NCBI GenBank assembly: GCA_014281115.1
Contig: JACONQ010000003.1
Coordinates: 1,178,001 to 1,242,000, forward strand
Direction: 5' to 3'
DNA length: 64,000 bases
Source: Laburnicola sp. R22_1
Taxonomy: Eukaryota > Ascomycota > Dothideomycetes > Pleosporales > Didymosphaeriaceae
The notes beneath the pieces were generated by a model. That model ran no database searches. It was not told the origin of the DNA and worked only from the letters and a program-made list of their open reading frames with translations. Below, in pieces: positions 32,912-43,976 of the stretch; position 1 is the stretch's first letter; every line of letters begins with the position of its first letter. Both the position numbers and the translations under genes were made by a program.

Positions 32912-34816
32912 CTAGCCTTTGCTCTTCTTTCTCTTCCATTTTCCCTTTCCCTCCCCCTTGCCCTCACTCTTAGACGGCTTCCTCCCAATCCCGTCGGCCA
33001 CCAAGCCCTTCTCCTCCCTCAACTGCTTCAGCGCCTCCTCCGTCAACCCCTGCCTAAACATCTGCTCTACAACCATCTTCTTCCTACTCCTCCTATCCCC
33101 CACACTAATCAAGACGCCCGCCGAAATATTGCAGCTGATACTACACGACAGGATCACCGCCGTCAGCTCCTTCGGACGATCCTTGTAATAAATACCCCAC
33201 GTCGTGCCCCCCAGCGCCATCTGGAACAACGAGTGGCAGTCGAGGAGGACAACGATGGCAATGAGGAGACGCACAGAAAACGCATGGTGCGTAGTCGTCT
33301 CGTGCGGCTTGTAGAACGTGTGCGAATCCGAGAGTTTGTTTTGATGGTGCTCTAGCTTTTCCTGCTGGGCGGACGTGAGGACGATTTCTTCCGTCTGGTC
33401 GGGATCCTCGTCTTGGCCGGATTCCCAGGGGTGTGTCTGCGGACGCACGGGGAGCTCGTTGTGGTCCTGCAGCGCGGGCAGGCCGCGTTCGCGCCGCAGT
33501 CGCCAGGTCATGTGCGCGTACTTGGCTACGTAGATCATGTGGTACGTGTCGATGGCGCGCCAGGGCGCCATCCCAATACCCACTACGCAGAACAGTGCCG
33601 TGAGGATCTGGTCGCATATCTCGATGAAATAGGCTTGTCGGCCTCGGACGCTGAGCCAGCCGATGAGGAAAAGGACCCAGGCAGCGCCCCAGAAGGTCAG
33701 TAGGAAGGCGTAGAGGGTGATGAGGAAGCCGACGGGCTTGCGCACGTAATGTCCGAATCCACGCATGCTGCGCCTAAACTTTGCCCAGCGAGAGTGCAGC
33801 AGATGGCGTACGCGGTCGTTGAGCAGCGCCTTCTCCTCGGCTGTCCAGCCCGGTAGCGAGGCGCCATGTGGGAGTACGGCGTAGTTGTGGCCTTCGGAAA
33901 CGCCGGTCAAAACGGAGGAGATGGTGTTGGTCCGCGTCAGGTGGCCGGGGGCCGGCGGTTGCAGATGTGCTGTCGAGTCCTGGGGCGCCGTCTCCCCGTC
34001 CGTGTCCAGCTCGGCATACTGTCGGTGCTCTGCTTGCTCCTCGTCGGTGGTGTCGGAGTCGGACTGCGAAAGTTGGTAGGTCGGACGGCGGCTGTAGAAG
34101 CGGCCCAGGTTGGGGATGAACAGCGAGTTTTGCACGTTGTTCAGGGTCATGAGGGTCGAGACTTCGGGGTCGATGACATCGAGCACGTCGACAACATCGG
34201 CCTCGTAGTTGCCCGTAGACATGCCGCGAGCATGGCGCAGGCCGATGGCAGACGCCTTTCTGGTGAGCGCGGGCCGCCGCGCAGGCCTGTCGAGGGCAGC
34301 TTGCGTGTAGTAGCCCAGGCGGGGCACGGAATAGGCGGCGCCCTCCTCGTGCAGCGTCTGCAGCCGCATGCTCGTGGCCGATGCATGGCGGCGAATGTCC
34401 AGCTCTTCGGCCTCCCCCAGGAGCGCTGCCTGCGGCCTCTCCGGCTCCGAGAAGCTGCGTCTGCGGCTCCCCGGCGCGTCTCCATGGCCGCCTTGTGCCT
34501 GGGCCTGTACGCGTGCCGCCTGGTCGCCGCCGGCCAGGTGGATGCGAATCGCAGGCTGCTGCTGCCCGTCGGCCTGTGATGTTGCTGCGGCGGCGGCGGC
34601 TCGAGGAGAAGCTCGGGCGACGGGCGTGCGGTGCGTCGTGGCCACGGTCGGGTGCGTTGTTGTCGTGGTTCTGGTGGTGGCATGATTATTATTATTATTA
34701 TTATTATTGACATGGGGAGGGCTCGTTGTCACTGTCGTGTGTGACGTCGTGGCAACCGTCGGGCCGTGGCTTGTCGTCGTGGCCGTCCATGTCGTCGTGC
34801 CGTCGCGCTCGCTCAT
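32912..34816 (-). CDS. DUF2985-family integral membrane protein
   Basis: An intronless gene for 634 residues. The N-terminal 330 residues are low in complexity and probably disordered: Thr/His-rich, then eight consecutive Asn, then Ala/Arg-rich and Ser-rich segments. The C-terminal half is the fungal DUF2985 region: RRSMRGFGHYVRKPVGFLITLYAFL, then a second helix GAAWVLFLIGWLS, a third around ALFCVVGIGMAPWR, and two helices near LLIAIVVLLDCHSLFQ and LTAVILSCSISCNI. A Lys/Gly-rich tail ends the protein. Function is unknown; the family is membrane-bound and fungus-specific. It diverges from P450 B, and their shared promoter holds an AflR-type site. Confidence 0.82.
   Translation of the reverse strand: MSERDGTTTWTATTTSHGPTVATTSHTTVTTSPPHVNNNNNNNNHATTRTTTTTHPTVATTHRTPVARASPRAAAAAATSQADGQQQPAIRIHLAGGDQAARVQAQAQGGHGDAPGSRRRSFSEPERPQAALLGEAEELDIRRHASATSMRLQTLHEEGAAYSVPRLGYYTQAALDRPARRPALTRKASAIGLRHARGMSTGNYEADVVDVLDVIDPEVSTLMTLNNVQNSLFIPNLGRFYSRRPTYQLSQSDSDTTDEEQAEHRQYAELDTDGETAPQDSTAHLQPPAPGHLTRTNTISSVLTGVSEGHNYAVLPHGASLPGWTAEEKALLNDRVRHLLHSRWAKFRRSMRGFGHYVRKPVGFLITLYAFLLTFWGAAWVLFLIGWLSVRGRQAYFIEICDQILTALFCVVGIGMAPWRAIDTYHMIYVAKYAHMTWRLRRERGLPALQDHNELPVRPQTHPWESGQDEDPDQTEEIVLTSAQQEKLEHHQNKLSDSHTFYKPHETTTHHAFSVRLLIAIVVLLDCHSLFQMALGGTTWGIYYKDRPKELTAVILSCSISCNISAGVLISVGDRRSRKKMVVEQMFRQGLTEEALKQLREEKGLVADGIGRKPSKSEGKGEGKGKWKRKKSKG
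34685..34708. repeat. (ATT)8 microsatellite inside the DUF2985 gene
   Basis: Eight ATT units on the plus strand encode eight Asn on the minus strand. The run sits in the disordered N-terminus, so changes by three bases would be tolerated. Confidence 0.9.
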
Positions 34817-35405
34817 CTTCAGCTATCGTCTCAACTGCGAGGGGCCCACAGAGGCTTTCTTTCTGTAGGGACTGCATGTGTATGTACTTGTTGGGCTGAC
34901 AAAGTCCCTCAGCAGCTGCGCTTGTTTGTTCCATGATCGGCGGATGCAGCAGCGGGGGGCTCGGAACCAGTCTGCCGATGCCATCAGCCCAGAACCAACC
35001 ATCACCACCTCTTGTTGCTCTTCTGGCTCTAGGGATGCGCTGTTCATATCAACATGTACACGTCTAAATATTCGCAGCAAGGAAGGCCTGTTCCATCGAG
35101 TTGTCGCGAGTACACGTGCTCAGTCCCTGCGGACTCTACAACAGCCCAGAAAAGTCCGTGGCGTCAGCTTGGTACACTAACGAAATAACCTCTCCGAAGC
35201 CACTGTTCGGGAGCCGACCGCGGCGCCGAAGGAGGATTCTCGGCCATGTCCCAAATCCGCAACCATCGCAGCATCGCACCATCATCCATGGTCGTGTCGA
35301 CTGTGATAAAAGTAGCACTGGAGAGTATTGATTAATGTCGCTGTTCCTATCGCTCGTGCCTCACGCCCACGTCCAAACCTACACCGTGCTCACATCTGCG
35401 CAGCT
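34817..35405. promoter_or_regulatory. Bidirectional promoter (DUF2985 / P450 B) with AflR-type site
   Basis: TCGGGAGCCGA at 35207-35217 fits TCG-N5-CGA and lies 189 bases before the P450 B start. No other gene is visible in this 589-base region. Confidence 0.45.
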
Positions 35406-37032
35406 ATGCTATCTATCATCTCCCTCGTTGCCCTTTTCGTCACCGTGCTGCTTGCATGGCTAGCTCAAAGATTCGCTGCGAGCAGGAAGCTCAAAGGGCT
35501 GCCGAGGGTGGGCATCGAGCCTGGATTTTTGCGTCTAAGGCTGCCTGCTGCGAAAGCTGAGTTTTTTGAGAAAGCGCAGCAGTTGATGGAACAGGGCTAT
35601 GCACTGGTTAGCCATCTGCTGTCAATGTTTGAATTGGGTCTTCCCGTCTAACATTGACAACAGCACAAGGACACGCCGTACATCATCCAAACTGTGGACA
35701 ATGAACGCCTCGTTGTACCAGACAAGTTCATCGACGAACTCAAGAACCTCCCTGATACCCAAATCAGTTTCAAGGAGGAACTACTCGATCGATTCATGGG
35801 GAAATACACGAAAATGGACGCTGTTCGAGGATCAAATATCCACCGCGAAGTCGTCATTGGCCCCTTGACCAAGAGCTTAGGCAACCTACTCCCCAAGATG
35901 AAGGAAGAAGCAGAAGTATCTCTATCAAAAACCCTAAAGGACGTTAGCACCAAAGGTACCTCGCACCTCACCACATACATGTCTCATCCATCTAACGCGC
36001 AATCCAGAATTCACCCCCGTCAGCGGCTCTGGTCTCATCTTCAACGCAATCGGCCAGGTCACCTCACGCATCCTCGTGGACGAGTCCTTCGCCCGCGACC
36101 CCGCCTGGCTCGAAACCATCATGGGCTACACGGCCTCCGTAGCCATCTTCTCCATGAAAATGCGCACCATCAACCCCCTCTTCCGCCCCATCGCCTACTG
36201 GACCCTCTCCTGCGGTCAAAAACTCCGCGCCGACATCAAAAAAGTCGAGCAATTCCTCATCCCCGTAATCCAGCAACGCCAAACCCACCCCCCCGAAAAA
36301 CAACCCCCCCAAGACATCGTCCAATGGTTCCTCTCCCACTCCAGCCCCAAAGAAAACAACCCCACCACCATGCAACCCTCCGAAATCGTCCTCAAAATGC
36401 TCTTCCTCATCGTCGCCGCCATGCACACAACCGCCACAACCGCCATCCACGCTCTCTACGACCTCACCGCCCTCCCCCCAACCTTCGCCGCCGAACTCCG
36501 CGCCGAAGCCCAGACCCAAATCGCCACCCACGGCTGGACCCTAACCGCCCTCCTCAAGCTCCGCAAAATGGACTCCTTCCTCAAAGAATCCGGCCGCATG
36601 AACTCCGCCGGAATCGTCTCCTTCCAACGCCTCGTCCTCGCGCCCATCACCCTCTCAAATGGCTTCACCATCCCCGCCAACACGCACATCTGCGCCGCCT
36701 CGGACGCCCGCTCGCGCGACCCCGCCCTCTACGACGACCCGACGGCCTTCCGCCCGCTGCGCTTCTACGACGAGCACGCCGCCGATGTCGACTCGGCGAA
36801 GCTGTTTAGTTCCGTTGTGGCGGGGGATTCGTGGTTTGGGTTTGGGAGGCAGGCGTGTCCTGGGCGGTGGTATGCGAGTGCGTTGATTAAGTTGGTGCTT
36901 TGTTCGTTGTTGCTCGAGTATGAGGTTGAGTTTCCGGAGGGGCAGACGGAGAGGCCGAAGAATTGGGTGAAGGATGAGAAGACGGGGCCGGATATGGGGC
37001 AGGTGATTATGGTGAAGAGGAGAGAGGGGTGA
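35406..37032 (+). CDS. Cytochrome P450 monooxygenase (P450 B)
   Basis: An ER-anchored P450 of 505 residues in three exons: 35406-35606, 35664-35955 and 36008-37032 (introns 57 and 52 bases). Seen: N-terminal helix (LSIISLVALFVTVLLAWLA), I-helix AAMHTTATT in the A-x-x-H-T-T form common in fungal ent-kaurene-oxidase-like and indole-diterpene P450s, ExxR as ESGR, and the haem loop FGFGRQACPGRW with ligand Cys448. Family style suggests oxidation of a terpenoid or alkaloid, but the substrate is unknown. It is separated from the NRPS by the DUF2985 gene. An AflR-type site in its promoter supports cluster membership. Coding-strand composition flips from C-rich to G-rich near 36780. Confidence 0.88.
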
Positions 37033-37389
37033 TGGTCTTGTTGGTGCCAAAAATTGGGTTGGGATAGGTTTTTATAGATGTATAGAGTATATATAGAGAG
37101 TATATCTTCATGATATATCATCCATATATGGATAAGTGCAAAAATATTCTGTGGTGCTTAATCGTCCTGACTTTTTGTTAGATAGGGGACTGTTGGTATA
37201 ACTGCTTCTATCTTGTCTTTCTTCTCGAGATTTTTTCCTCTCTATCAATCTCTATCTCAGGTTCAGACGCGTCCACCATTTTCTATTATCTTTTATGATG
37301 GATAAACCTGTACGCTATAGCGTTGTTCCGTTCAAACCAATCCTCGAAGTAGTTTTAGCTTTGGTGGCAAGGAGCTATACACACTGGAT
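37033..37389. other. Convergent 3' spacer
   Basis: An AT-rich spacer with several ATATAT-like tracts between P450 B and the broken dehydrogenase. No gene is seen. Confidence 0.5.
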
Positions 37390-38392
37390 TTACATATACG
37401 GCCTGCAAACCTCCCAGCAAACCTCCCACAACTTCTCCGCCTTTCCTTCGCCACCATCTTCCACCCGCGCCACATCCTTCTCAAGTCCCTCGTTGTACCT
37501 CCCAATCCGGCCCCACGGAAGCACATAGCAGCCATTATTCTCTTGCGTTATCTCGGGGGAGAAGGCTACCACCTCGTCAGCACCAGTGTCTCCCAACCTG
37601 CACTGCTCCAAACAGAAAAAAACAGAAAGTCCACTCACCAGCAAACAACTCGGTATACGCCCCAAACTCTACCGGATACTGAAGAGGCTTCAAAGCCTGC
37701 ACCTGAAACCAACTCGCATGCCTCCCCAACTCGGACTTCAAATTCCCCGGATTAAAACTCTGCACGCCTTAGCACGCCCCTCAAACAACCAAATTCACCA
37801 ACCCAAAAAAAAGTAGAAAAGGAAGAAAGAAAAAAAAACTCACAACATGCACGACCCCCTCCACCCCCAACATAACATTTGCACACTTACTCTGCCCATA
37901 CGCCTCCAAACTATCCAGTCCCTCCTCCTTAACCCTCTCCCCCTCCCAAACCTCAAAGCCCACACTCCCCTCGGGCGCCGCAACATCCACCGCCACACTC
38001 CCCGCCGTCCTAACCAACCCCCTTCAACAACTCCGCCAACAAAACCCCCCCATACACATTCGTCGCAGTCTGCAGCTCGAACCCCTGCGCACTCCTACTC
38101 CCAGCGGGCGGCCACATGACGCCCGCGTTGTTAACGAGGACATGGAGTCTGGATTCTTCCGACAGGAAGGTGTGCACGGCGGGCTTGACGGTGGAGAGGT
38201 CGGCGAGGTCGAGGGGGAGGAAGGACGCGCTGCCGTGGGAGGAGGGAGGGGTGCGTGGTGCGCAGGTGGGATAGCGCGGCGGCGGCTTTGGTGGGGGGAG
38301 CGGCCGGCGAGGTAGAGGGTTGCGTTGGCGGCGTAGAGGGTGTGGGCGAGGGCGAGGCCGATGCCCGTGTAGCCGCCGGCTAGGAGGATTAC
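37390..38392 (-). pseudogene. Short-chain dehydrogenase/reductase, frameshifted
   Basis: Remains of an SDR of the retinol-dehydrogenase/WW-oxidoreductase-like type, read on the minus strand. Preserved pieces: the cofactor motif AGGYTGIG (just inside 38392), LDLADLS, the NNAG motif (VNNAGVMW), the catalytic YGQSK, then PGNLKSELGRH and a C-terminal LPWGRIGRYNE. Later exons splice normally (exons about 37844-38392, 37639-37759 and 37390-37565). Within 37990-38330 the reading frame must shift about three times, in GC-rich or homopolymer tracts, to join these motifs. No convincing first exon or start codon is visible. Either the gene is decaying or this GC-rich stretch contains base-calling errors. 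Its stop at 37390 faces P450 B, so it may once have belonged to the cluster. Confidence 0.7.
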
Positions 38393-38968
38393 CTGTGGTG
38401 GGGGGGTGGGGGGTAGTGGGGAGGAGCGGGGATGGGGTTGAGACTCATCATCGGTTGAGGGGTATGGATGTGGTATGGATGGCAGGAATGAGTTGGAAAA
38501 GTCGAAGAATATAGTCCAGTGTCTAGGTAGGCTTGATCGCCTTCACTCGGACTAGGATATTCGGCCTTGCGGTCGAGAGTCCATCTATCTCCGAAAAAGC
38601 CGTGCTACAACAACAATTGCATCTTCAGTTATGTAGATATTGATATATATCACCGTGCACAGCCGGCGCGGTATTCAAGCATAAGACTAATAAGGGAAGG
38701 CGCAATATGCAAAACCCAAGGGTGACCTCCCCATGCAAAAGTATCGCACAAGAATGCAGTGTGCAGATAAACAAGTCTAGCGGTGTATACGCCACAAGAC
38801 AGTAACCACCAGACTCCAGTAAAACGCCCAAAAACACCATCCAAGAATGCGCGCTGAACATGCTGATTCAAACCAAACCTGCACTGTGCTCCGTACAACA
38901 CTTCTAGCTCAAACTACGAGGTATCCAAGTAGTTAATAACAGAAACAAGACCTGGCCAAGGCGAGGTA
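38393..38968. other. Intergenic region upstream of the broken dehydrogenase
   Basis: The left part is G-rich on the plus strand and may contain the lost first exon of the dehydrogenase. The right part is the 3' flank of the DUF726 gene. No intact gene was recognised. Confidence 0.4.
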
Positions 38969-41900
38969 TCACATAAAGGTCATCTTCAGCTCTTTCTCCT
39001 TGCCAAAGTCGTCGTCGAACTCGTCGGCCCACGCGTTATAACCGGGTGTGAGGTTCGTATTGGGCGATGGCTCAGTCATTGATGGTCGTAACGGGGGCCG
39101 TTCCGCAGCGCTGTCTTTCCACGCAGGAGTATCCCACGGCTGCTGCTTAGAAGATTCGTATAGAGGAAGCGGTGATCTCGAGGACGGCGGATCTTTGAAT
39201 GACGTGTCGAAGGTCATACTCATCCCACCGTCAGCGGTCTCATCATATTCCTCAAAACTCTTCTTTCGTTCGCCGTTCTGATGAGAATGCGAAGCACTAG
39301 AATATGTGGACAAGTTACTGGTGCTCCCAACAGGATGCTGTGATGCGACTGCGAGGCTGTCGTTATAGCTCTTCGTCTCCCTAAGCGCAGAGTACGGATT
39401 CGGAGACGTCTGTGATATATCAATCTTCATCGGCGGCAGCGTACTTTTGATCTCCTTGATCTCGATGCCATCCGCCGATAGCGCTGCGACCTCCGCCCTC
39501 AAAGCGTCGACATCAAACATGACCGGATTTTCCGCGAGCTTGGCAGGATCCTCATTCACATCGACAGTGTTCTGCGATTTCTCATCATACACCTCCCAAT
39601 CTTTCTTCTGCGCTTTCTTCTTGCGCCAGAAGCTGAAACCTTTCTTTTCTGGCTTCTTCTCCAACTCTTTCCTAGCCTCTTCAATCTCGTTGATCAACTC
39701 GCGTTGGCGTTGCTCGTGGTTTTCCGGATCCGGATCTTCGATTTCGGTGAACTCATCACTTTCGACTATCCAACCGACCTCGCGAAGGAGTTTGGGCATG
39801 GCAGCTCGGTAGGCCATGTGACCTGGCACGAGTTCGGTGACATCAAAGTTCTCAACCCCGTCGACTTGTACAGGGGCGAGGCCTGCAACGCGCATGATAC
39901 CTCCACTGGTCGCTCGGAACAGGTACCCTAGAGTGCTATTAGAGACTGCAGGAGCGTTTGGAATCACGAGTCCATACCCAGAATCCAATCGTTCTTGGCA
40001 TATCCATTGATAAATCGTCCTGGAACGATAGCCCTTGCCCGAGTGTACTCATCTTTCTTGGCAACGACAGGCGTCCCAAACATGTAGACATTTTGTACAA
40101 GACCTACCGCTCCTCGGTTGGCGAGTTCCTTCAGGCAAGAGAAAATCACTCTAGCACCCAAGGAAAACCCAACAAGAGTGATGGGTCGTGCTCCTAAGTT
40201 GCGATCGATTAGCGAATCGGCAAGAATGAGCCCAGCCATGTCCGCGCGGGCTTGAGAAACTGCCCAGGGGTTATCGATGAGATATGATAGTTTCGTCAAA
40301 GCAAGGGGCAAGGTCATGGCAGCCATGAGCGCGGTAAGGATTGTGCTTCCCAGCACTTGTTGTAGACCTTGGGTTAGAGCCTACCAGGAAGTCAGAGAGA
40401 TATTTCCACCATTGGCTTCGCACCTACTTCTGTAGCTAGAATGTTGATCGTGTCACCCATACTCCGAAGCATGTCAGGCTCCCACAGGACTGAGTAAATA
40501 TCACCCATAACTGGATCGACGGTACTATAAGGTAAACGGACGTCGTCGAGCTTGCCGTTCATCCAACCGGCCAAGGTGATGATGAGATTGACTCGCTTGT
40601 TATTGTGAAGCGGTCGATATTCAAAAGTTTTGACGGAACCCGTCCGTCGATCGGCGGCTCTCACGGCAATGGTACCACCACTTAGCACGCCGGTAGTCGT
40701 AATGATCGCAGCTCCCCCTGCACCAGCAAGGAAACCACCGGTGCCGGCTACGCCGATAGTGGTAAACCCGGCAGCGAGACCAGCACCGATGAGGGGTGCC
40801 ATCAGACCGGCTGATAATCCAATCACAAGACTGCCACCGACCGTGGCAAGACCCATCATGGCAAGTCGTCTGTTGCGCGCCCTCTTCCGACGGCTTACCA
40901 TGTGTTCGTCCTCGTTCCAATTCTCCTTGCTGGCCTCTTCTTCCATTTCAAGAGCTTCTGTAACTCGCTTCTCGAACCGACAGATCTCGAGCCAGTCCAC
41001 ACTTAGGTATTTTCCGACTTGCTCTAAAAGCTGTCTCGATCGCGCATCGTACACGGAGTCTGCAATAAGAACCAGAAACAGGTCGCAAAGAATGGTCCAC
41101 CGCAGGTCAATATCCAGATTCTGGGTAGTGGGCAATTGTGAAGGTGTTCGGACGGCCGGCAAATCGTCCCCCTCATGATCCTCGTATGCCGGTGGTGGAG
41201 GGCTGCTTGAAGGGTCTTTCAAACTCCCATTCGACAGTAGCTTGCCCAGATCTGTAACGGATTCAGAACGAGGCGAGGAAACAGAATTCCTAGCAGAACC
41301 TGTGTCGTTGGCTGATTCCAAATCGTCCGCAGCTGGATTCTTCACCCGCGCATTTTGCATCAAGGCGGGCGTCAAATCAGGCGGTACCACCCCATGCTCT
41401 GACAGCTGCTCGATCATAATCTGTTCGGACGCGTTGATATCCATGTGCGCATATAGCCGAACCATCATCTTCTGAGACCACATCTTGTTCGTCTCCTGAG
41501 CCATGTCCAGGACCTTCTTAGTACCCCTGGTTCGTTCCAGCTCTGCACATCGCTTTCCCATTTCTACCATGGCTAATCGGACCAGGCCCACATAGGCAAT
41601 GCGTTGGCCCTCGGTGAGTAGGTTCTTTGTTGTTTCCATCTGAGCAAGAGGATCGCGGGCGGCCTCGTCTTCGTCATACAAGGCCGTCCCCTTGTCCTTG
41701 AATAAATAGGCAGTGTTGTCGTCCATGCTAGTTTGTGACTCGACGTCGTCATCCATGATGACGCGCGTGTAGCCCTTCGCAGCACCGCCGAGATTCCCGT
41801 AGCCGTGCATGTCCTCGAGCTCGTCGGCGTTCTCTTTGGCGATGAGTCTGTTGTCGTCGTCGTACATGTCGTAGCGCGCATATGCGGGCATGGTCTGCCA

Positions 41901-42434
41901 TTCGCCATCATCGGCATCGGCCTTGTCTTCCTCGGGGGCTTTGGGGGCGAGTTGTTGGTGCGAGTACTCGGAAATCGCGGTGGCACTGGGCGCAATTCCT
42001 GTGCTATTGCGCTTGTCTACCGGTTGTGCATGGTGCTCGCCGTTGGACGTCCTCTCCGCGCCCGAGGGCTGCGCATGATCATTCCTGGGCGCTGCCTTTG
42101 CCTGCTCTGTCTCCACATGTCCATTGACGGCTGGCTCCGGCTTCTTCTGTTCCTGGACCCCCTCGGTTTTATCAGGCGTCGGCTCAGCCGTCACTCCCTC
42201 CTTCTCGGGCAGCGTGACCTGTTCCCTACCCGCAGCCTTGGCCGCTGCATCCTCGGGCTCCCCGTCTTCTTCCTCCGCGCTTGGTACCGGTGGCACCCGC
42301 GCCTTCGGTTTCCTTATGGGCAGTCCAAAATCGTCGTACTCGATCTCCGGCTTCGGCGTGCTCGTCTGGGGGTCGCTATCCGCAGATTGCGTATTGACGG
42401 AGTTAGGGGGCTCATCGGCGGGCTGGGTCATCAT
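38969..42434 (-). CDS. DUF726 (TMCO4-like) membrane-associated alpha/beta-hydrolase
   Basis: A large protein of 1122 residues in three exons: 42434-40428, 40380-39978 and 39927-38969 (introns 47 and 50 bases). The first 200 residues are acidic, Pro/Glu-rich and probably disordered. A helical region follows, then a glycine-rich hydrophobic segment (GGSLVIGLSAGLMAPLIGAGLAAG onward) likely to insert in a membrane. The hydrolase region comes next with LVGFSLGARV, where Ser742 is in a GxSxG nucleophile elbow. The last 300 residues are charged, with a WRKKKAQKK cluster and a disordered tail. Yeast and human relatives are poorly characterised and linked to the secretory pathway. The start is one of two adjacent ATGs (42434 or 42431). 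It shares a 308-base promoter with UTP23. Confidence 0.88.
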
Positions 42435-42742
42435 GTTGTAGCGGCTATGTCCCTCGCATCGAGGGCGCCGCGGGGGAAGTGTCTGCCAGAGGGATGCGGC
42501 CACGCGCAGCAGGCTGGAAGCCGGGGAACTAGATATGTACAGACACAGTCAGCCCCTCGGCCATACCGGCATAATGTATTGACGGGTTCTTTCAGCGGGC
42601 GGAACGCTCCCCACGCTTGTCGTGACATGGAGAGCACGGGCCAGCAGACCCTGGCCGCAGCCGTCGACTTTTTGAAGGCCGCGAACGAAAACGTTAATTT
42701 CCTCCCCGCATTCCGCGCAAGCCTCCGACACCCAACGTCGCA
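42435..42742. promoter_or_regulatory. Bidirectional promoter, DUF726 gene and UTP23
   Basis: A 308-base GC-rich spacer between two divergent ATGs. No CGG-N3-CCG palindrome was seen. Confidence 0.4.
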
Positions 42743-43803
42743 ATGAAGCTCAAGCGCGCCAAAGCCTACCGCAAGCTGATGCACCAGTACAGTTTGCAGT
42801 TTGGATTTCGAGAGCCGTACCAGGTGCGCAATTTCCTGTCCATCGCCGTCGCGCCGGGGGCTAATCCGCGCACAGGTCCTACTGGACAGCCAAATCCTAC
42901 AAGATGCCCACCGGTTCAAGATCGACCTCATCCCCCGCCTCGAAAGCGTCCTGCAAGGCAAGGTACGATAATAGACCTCTACTTCAAAAAGAACTTTGTT
43001 TTTACTAAGTCGTCGCAGGTCAAGCCCATGATCACACAATGTTCAATACGCCACCTCTACAACCTCAAACCCAAGAACGATGCCCTCATAGACCAAGCCA
43101 AGACCTACGAGCGCCGCCGGTGCAACCATCACGAGCTCGACGAACCTCTGTCCGATGAAGCATGCCTCTCCGCAGTTGTCGATCCCAAAGGCAGCCTCAC
43201 TAACAAGCACCGCTACGTTCTGGCTTCGCAAGCCAGTAAAGTGCGCGCACACATGCGCACCATCCCCGGGGTGCCTTTAATCTATATTTCGAAATCAGTC
43301 ATGATTGTGAGTATACATAATGCATTTGATGCCCGCTTTGCGCTAACTGCGTGGTTTAGATGGAGCCCATGACCACCCTCACCGAGGAGCAAAGGGATCG
43401 GGAAGAGAGAAATAAATTCAGGGCAGGCTTGAAGGGCCAGCGCAACCCCGGCCCAACACAGAAGCGGAAGCGCGACGACGAAGAGGGCGCCGAATCCGAT
43501 GTCATTGAGAGCCAAACTACGGGAGATGCCAGGCCGCAGAAAAAGAAGAAGCAGAAGGGCCCGAAACAGCCGAATCCGCTTAGTGTGAAGAAGGCCAAGA
43601 AAGAGCAGGCACCGTCCGAAGGCAAGGCAACCAAGGCTATTTCGAGCGACTCGAAAACAACGCGACCTGCCGTGGCGGATCCAACCGAAGCTACGGTACC
43701 AGATGGCGAGGCTTCGGGACATCGTAAAAGGAAGCGGAAGCATAAGCCAAAAGCCGAGGGAGGTTCCACCGCCGATAATGAGGGGGAAGCGGCCGCTGCA
43801 TGA
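42743..43803 (+). CDS. UTP23: rRNA-processing protein Utp23
   Basis: A nucleolar protein of the small-subunit processome needed for early 18S rRNA cleavages and snR30 release. 299 residues in four exons: 42743-42823, 42876-42962, 43019-43306 and 43360-43803 (introns 52, 56 and 53 bases). The N-terminus KLKRAKAYRKLMHQYSLQFGFREPYQ and the following VLLDSQ are the Fcf1/Utp23 PIN-domain start. RRRCNHHELDEPLSDEACLSAVV is the conserved Utp23 zinc-binding segment, and ATSQ-like residues are replaced by LASQASKVRAHMRTIPGVPL. The C-terminal 120 residues are Lys/Arg/Glu-rich nuclear-localisation sequence, longer than in yeast. Confidence 0.9.
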
Positions 43804-43976
43804 TGCTATAGATAGCATGCATTACCGTCTCGAAAGCAGGCGGCGCTTTGTAATCCTCCACCTGCCAGCCGCCAGGAGTGATTGACGAATGGACACAAGG
43901 AGCATGCATGTTTTGCATGTATCCAGAGTATCTCGATGCGACGTTTGTATGGAAGACAGCGGCCAAGAAGTGTGGC
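43804..43976. other. Convergent 3' spacer
   Basis: A short spacer between the UTP23 and PPE1 stops; nothing else is seen. Confidence 0.5.

Noticed and set aside
35406..37032. Large strand-skewed block taken first as foreign DNA
   Set aside because: The same C-to-G skew flip is present in housekeeping genes such as VPS53, so composition does not indicate transfer.
41805..42746. 313-codon open frame antisense to the DUF726 gene
   Set aside because: It is the mirror of a low-complexity acidic coding region; the translation is Leu/Arg/Gly-rich without motifs.
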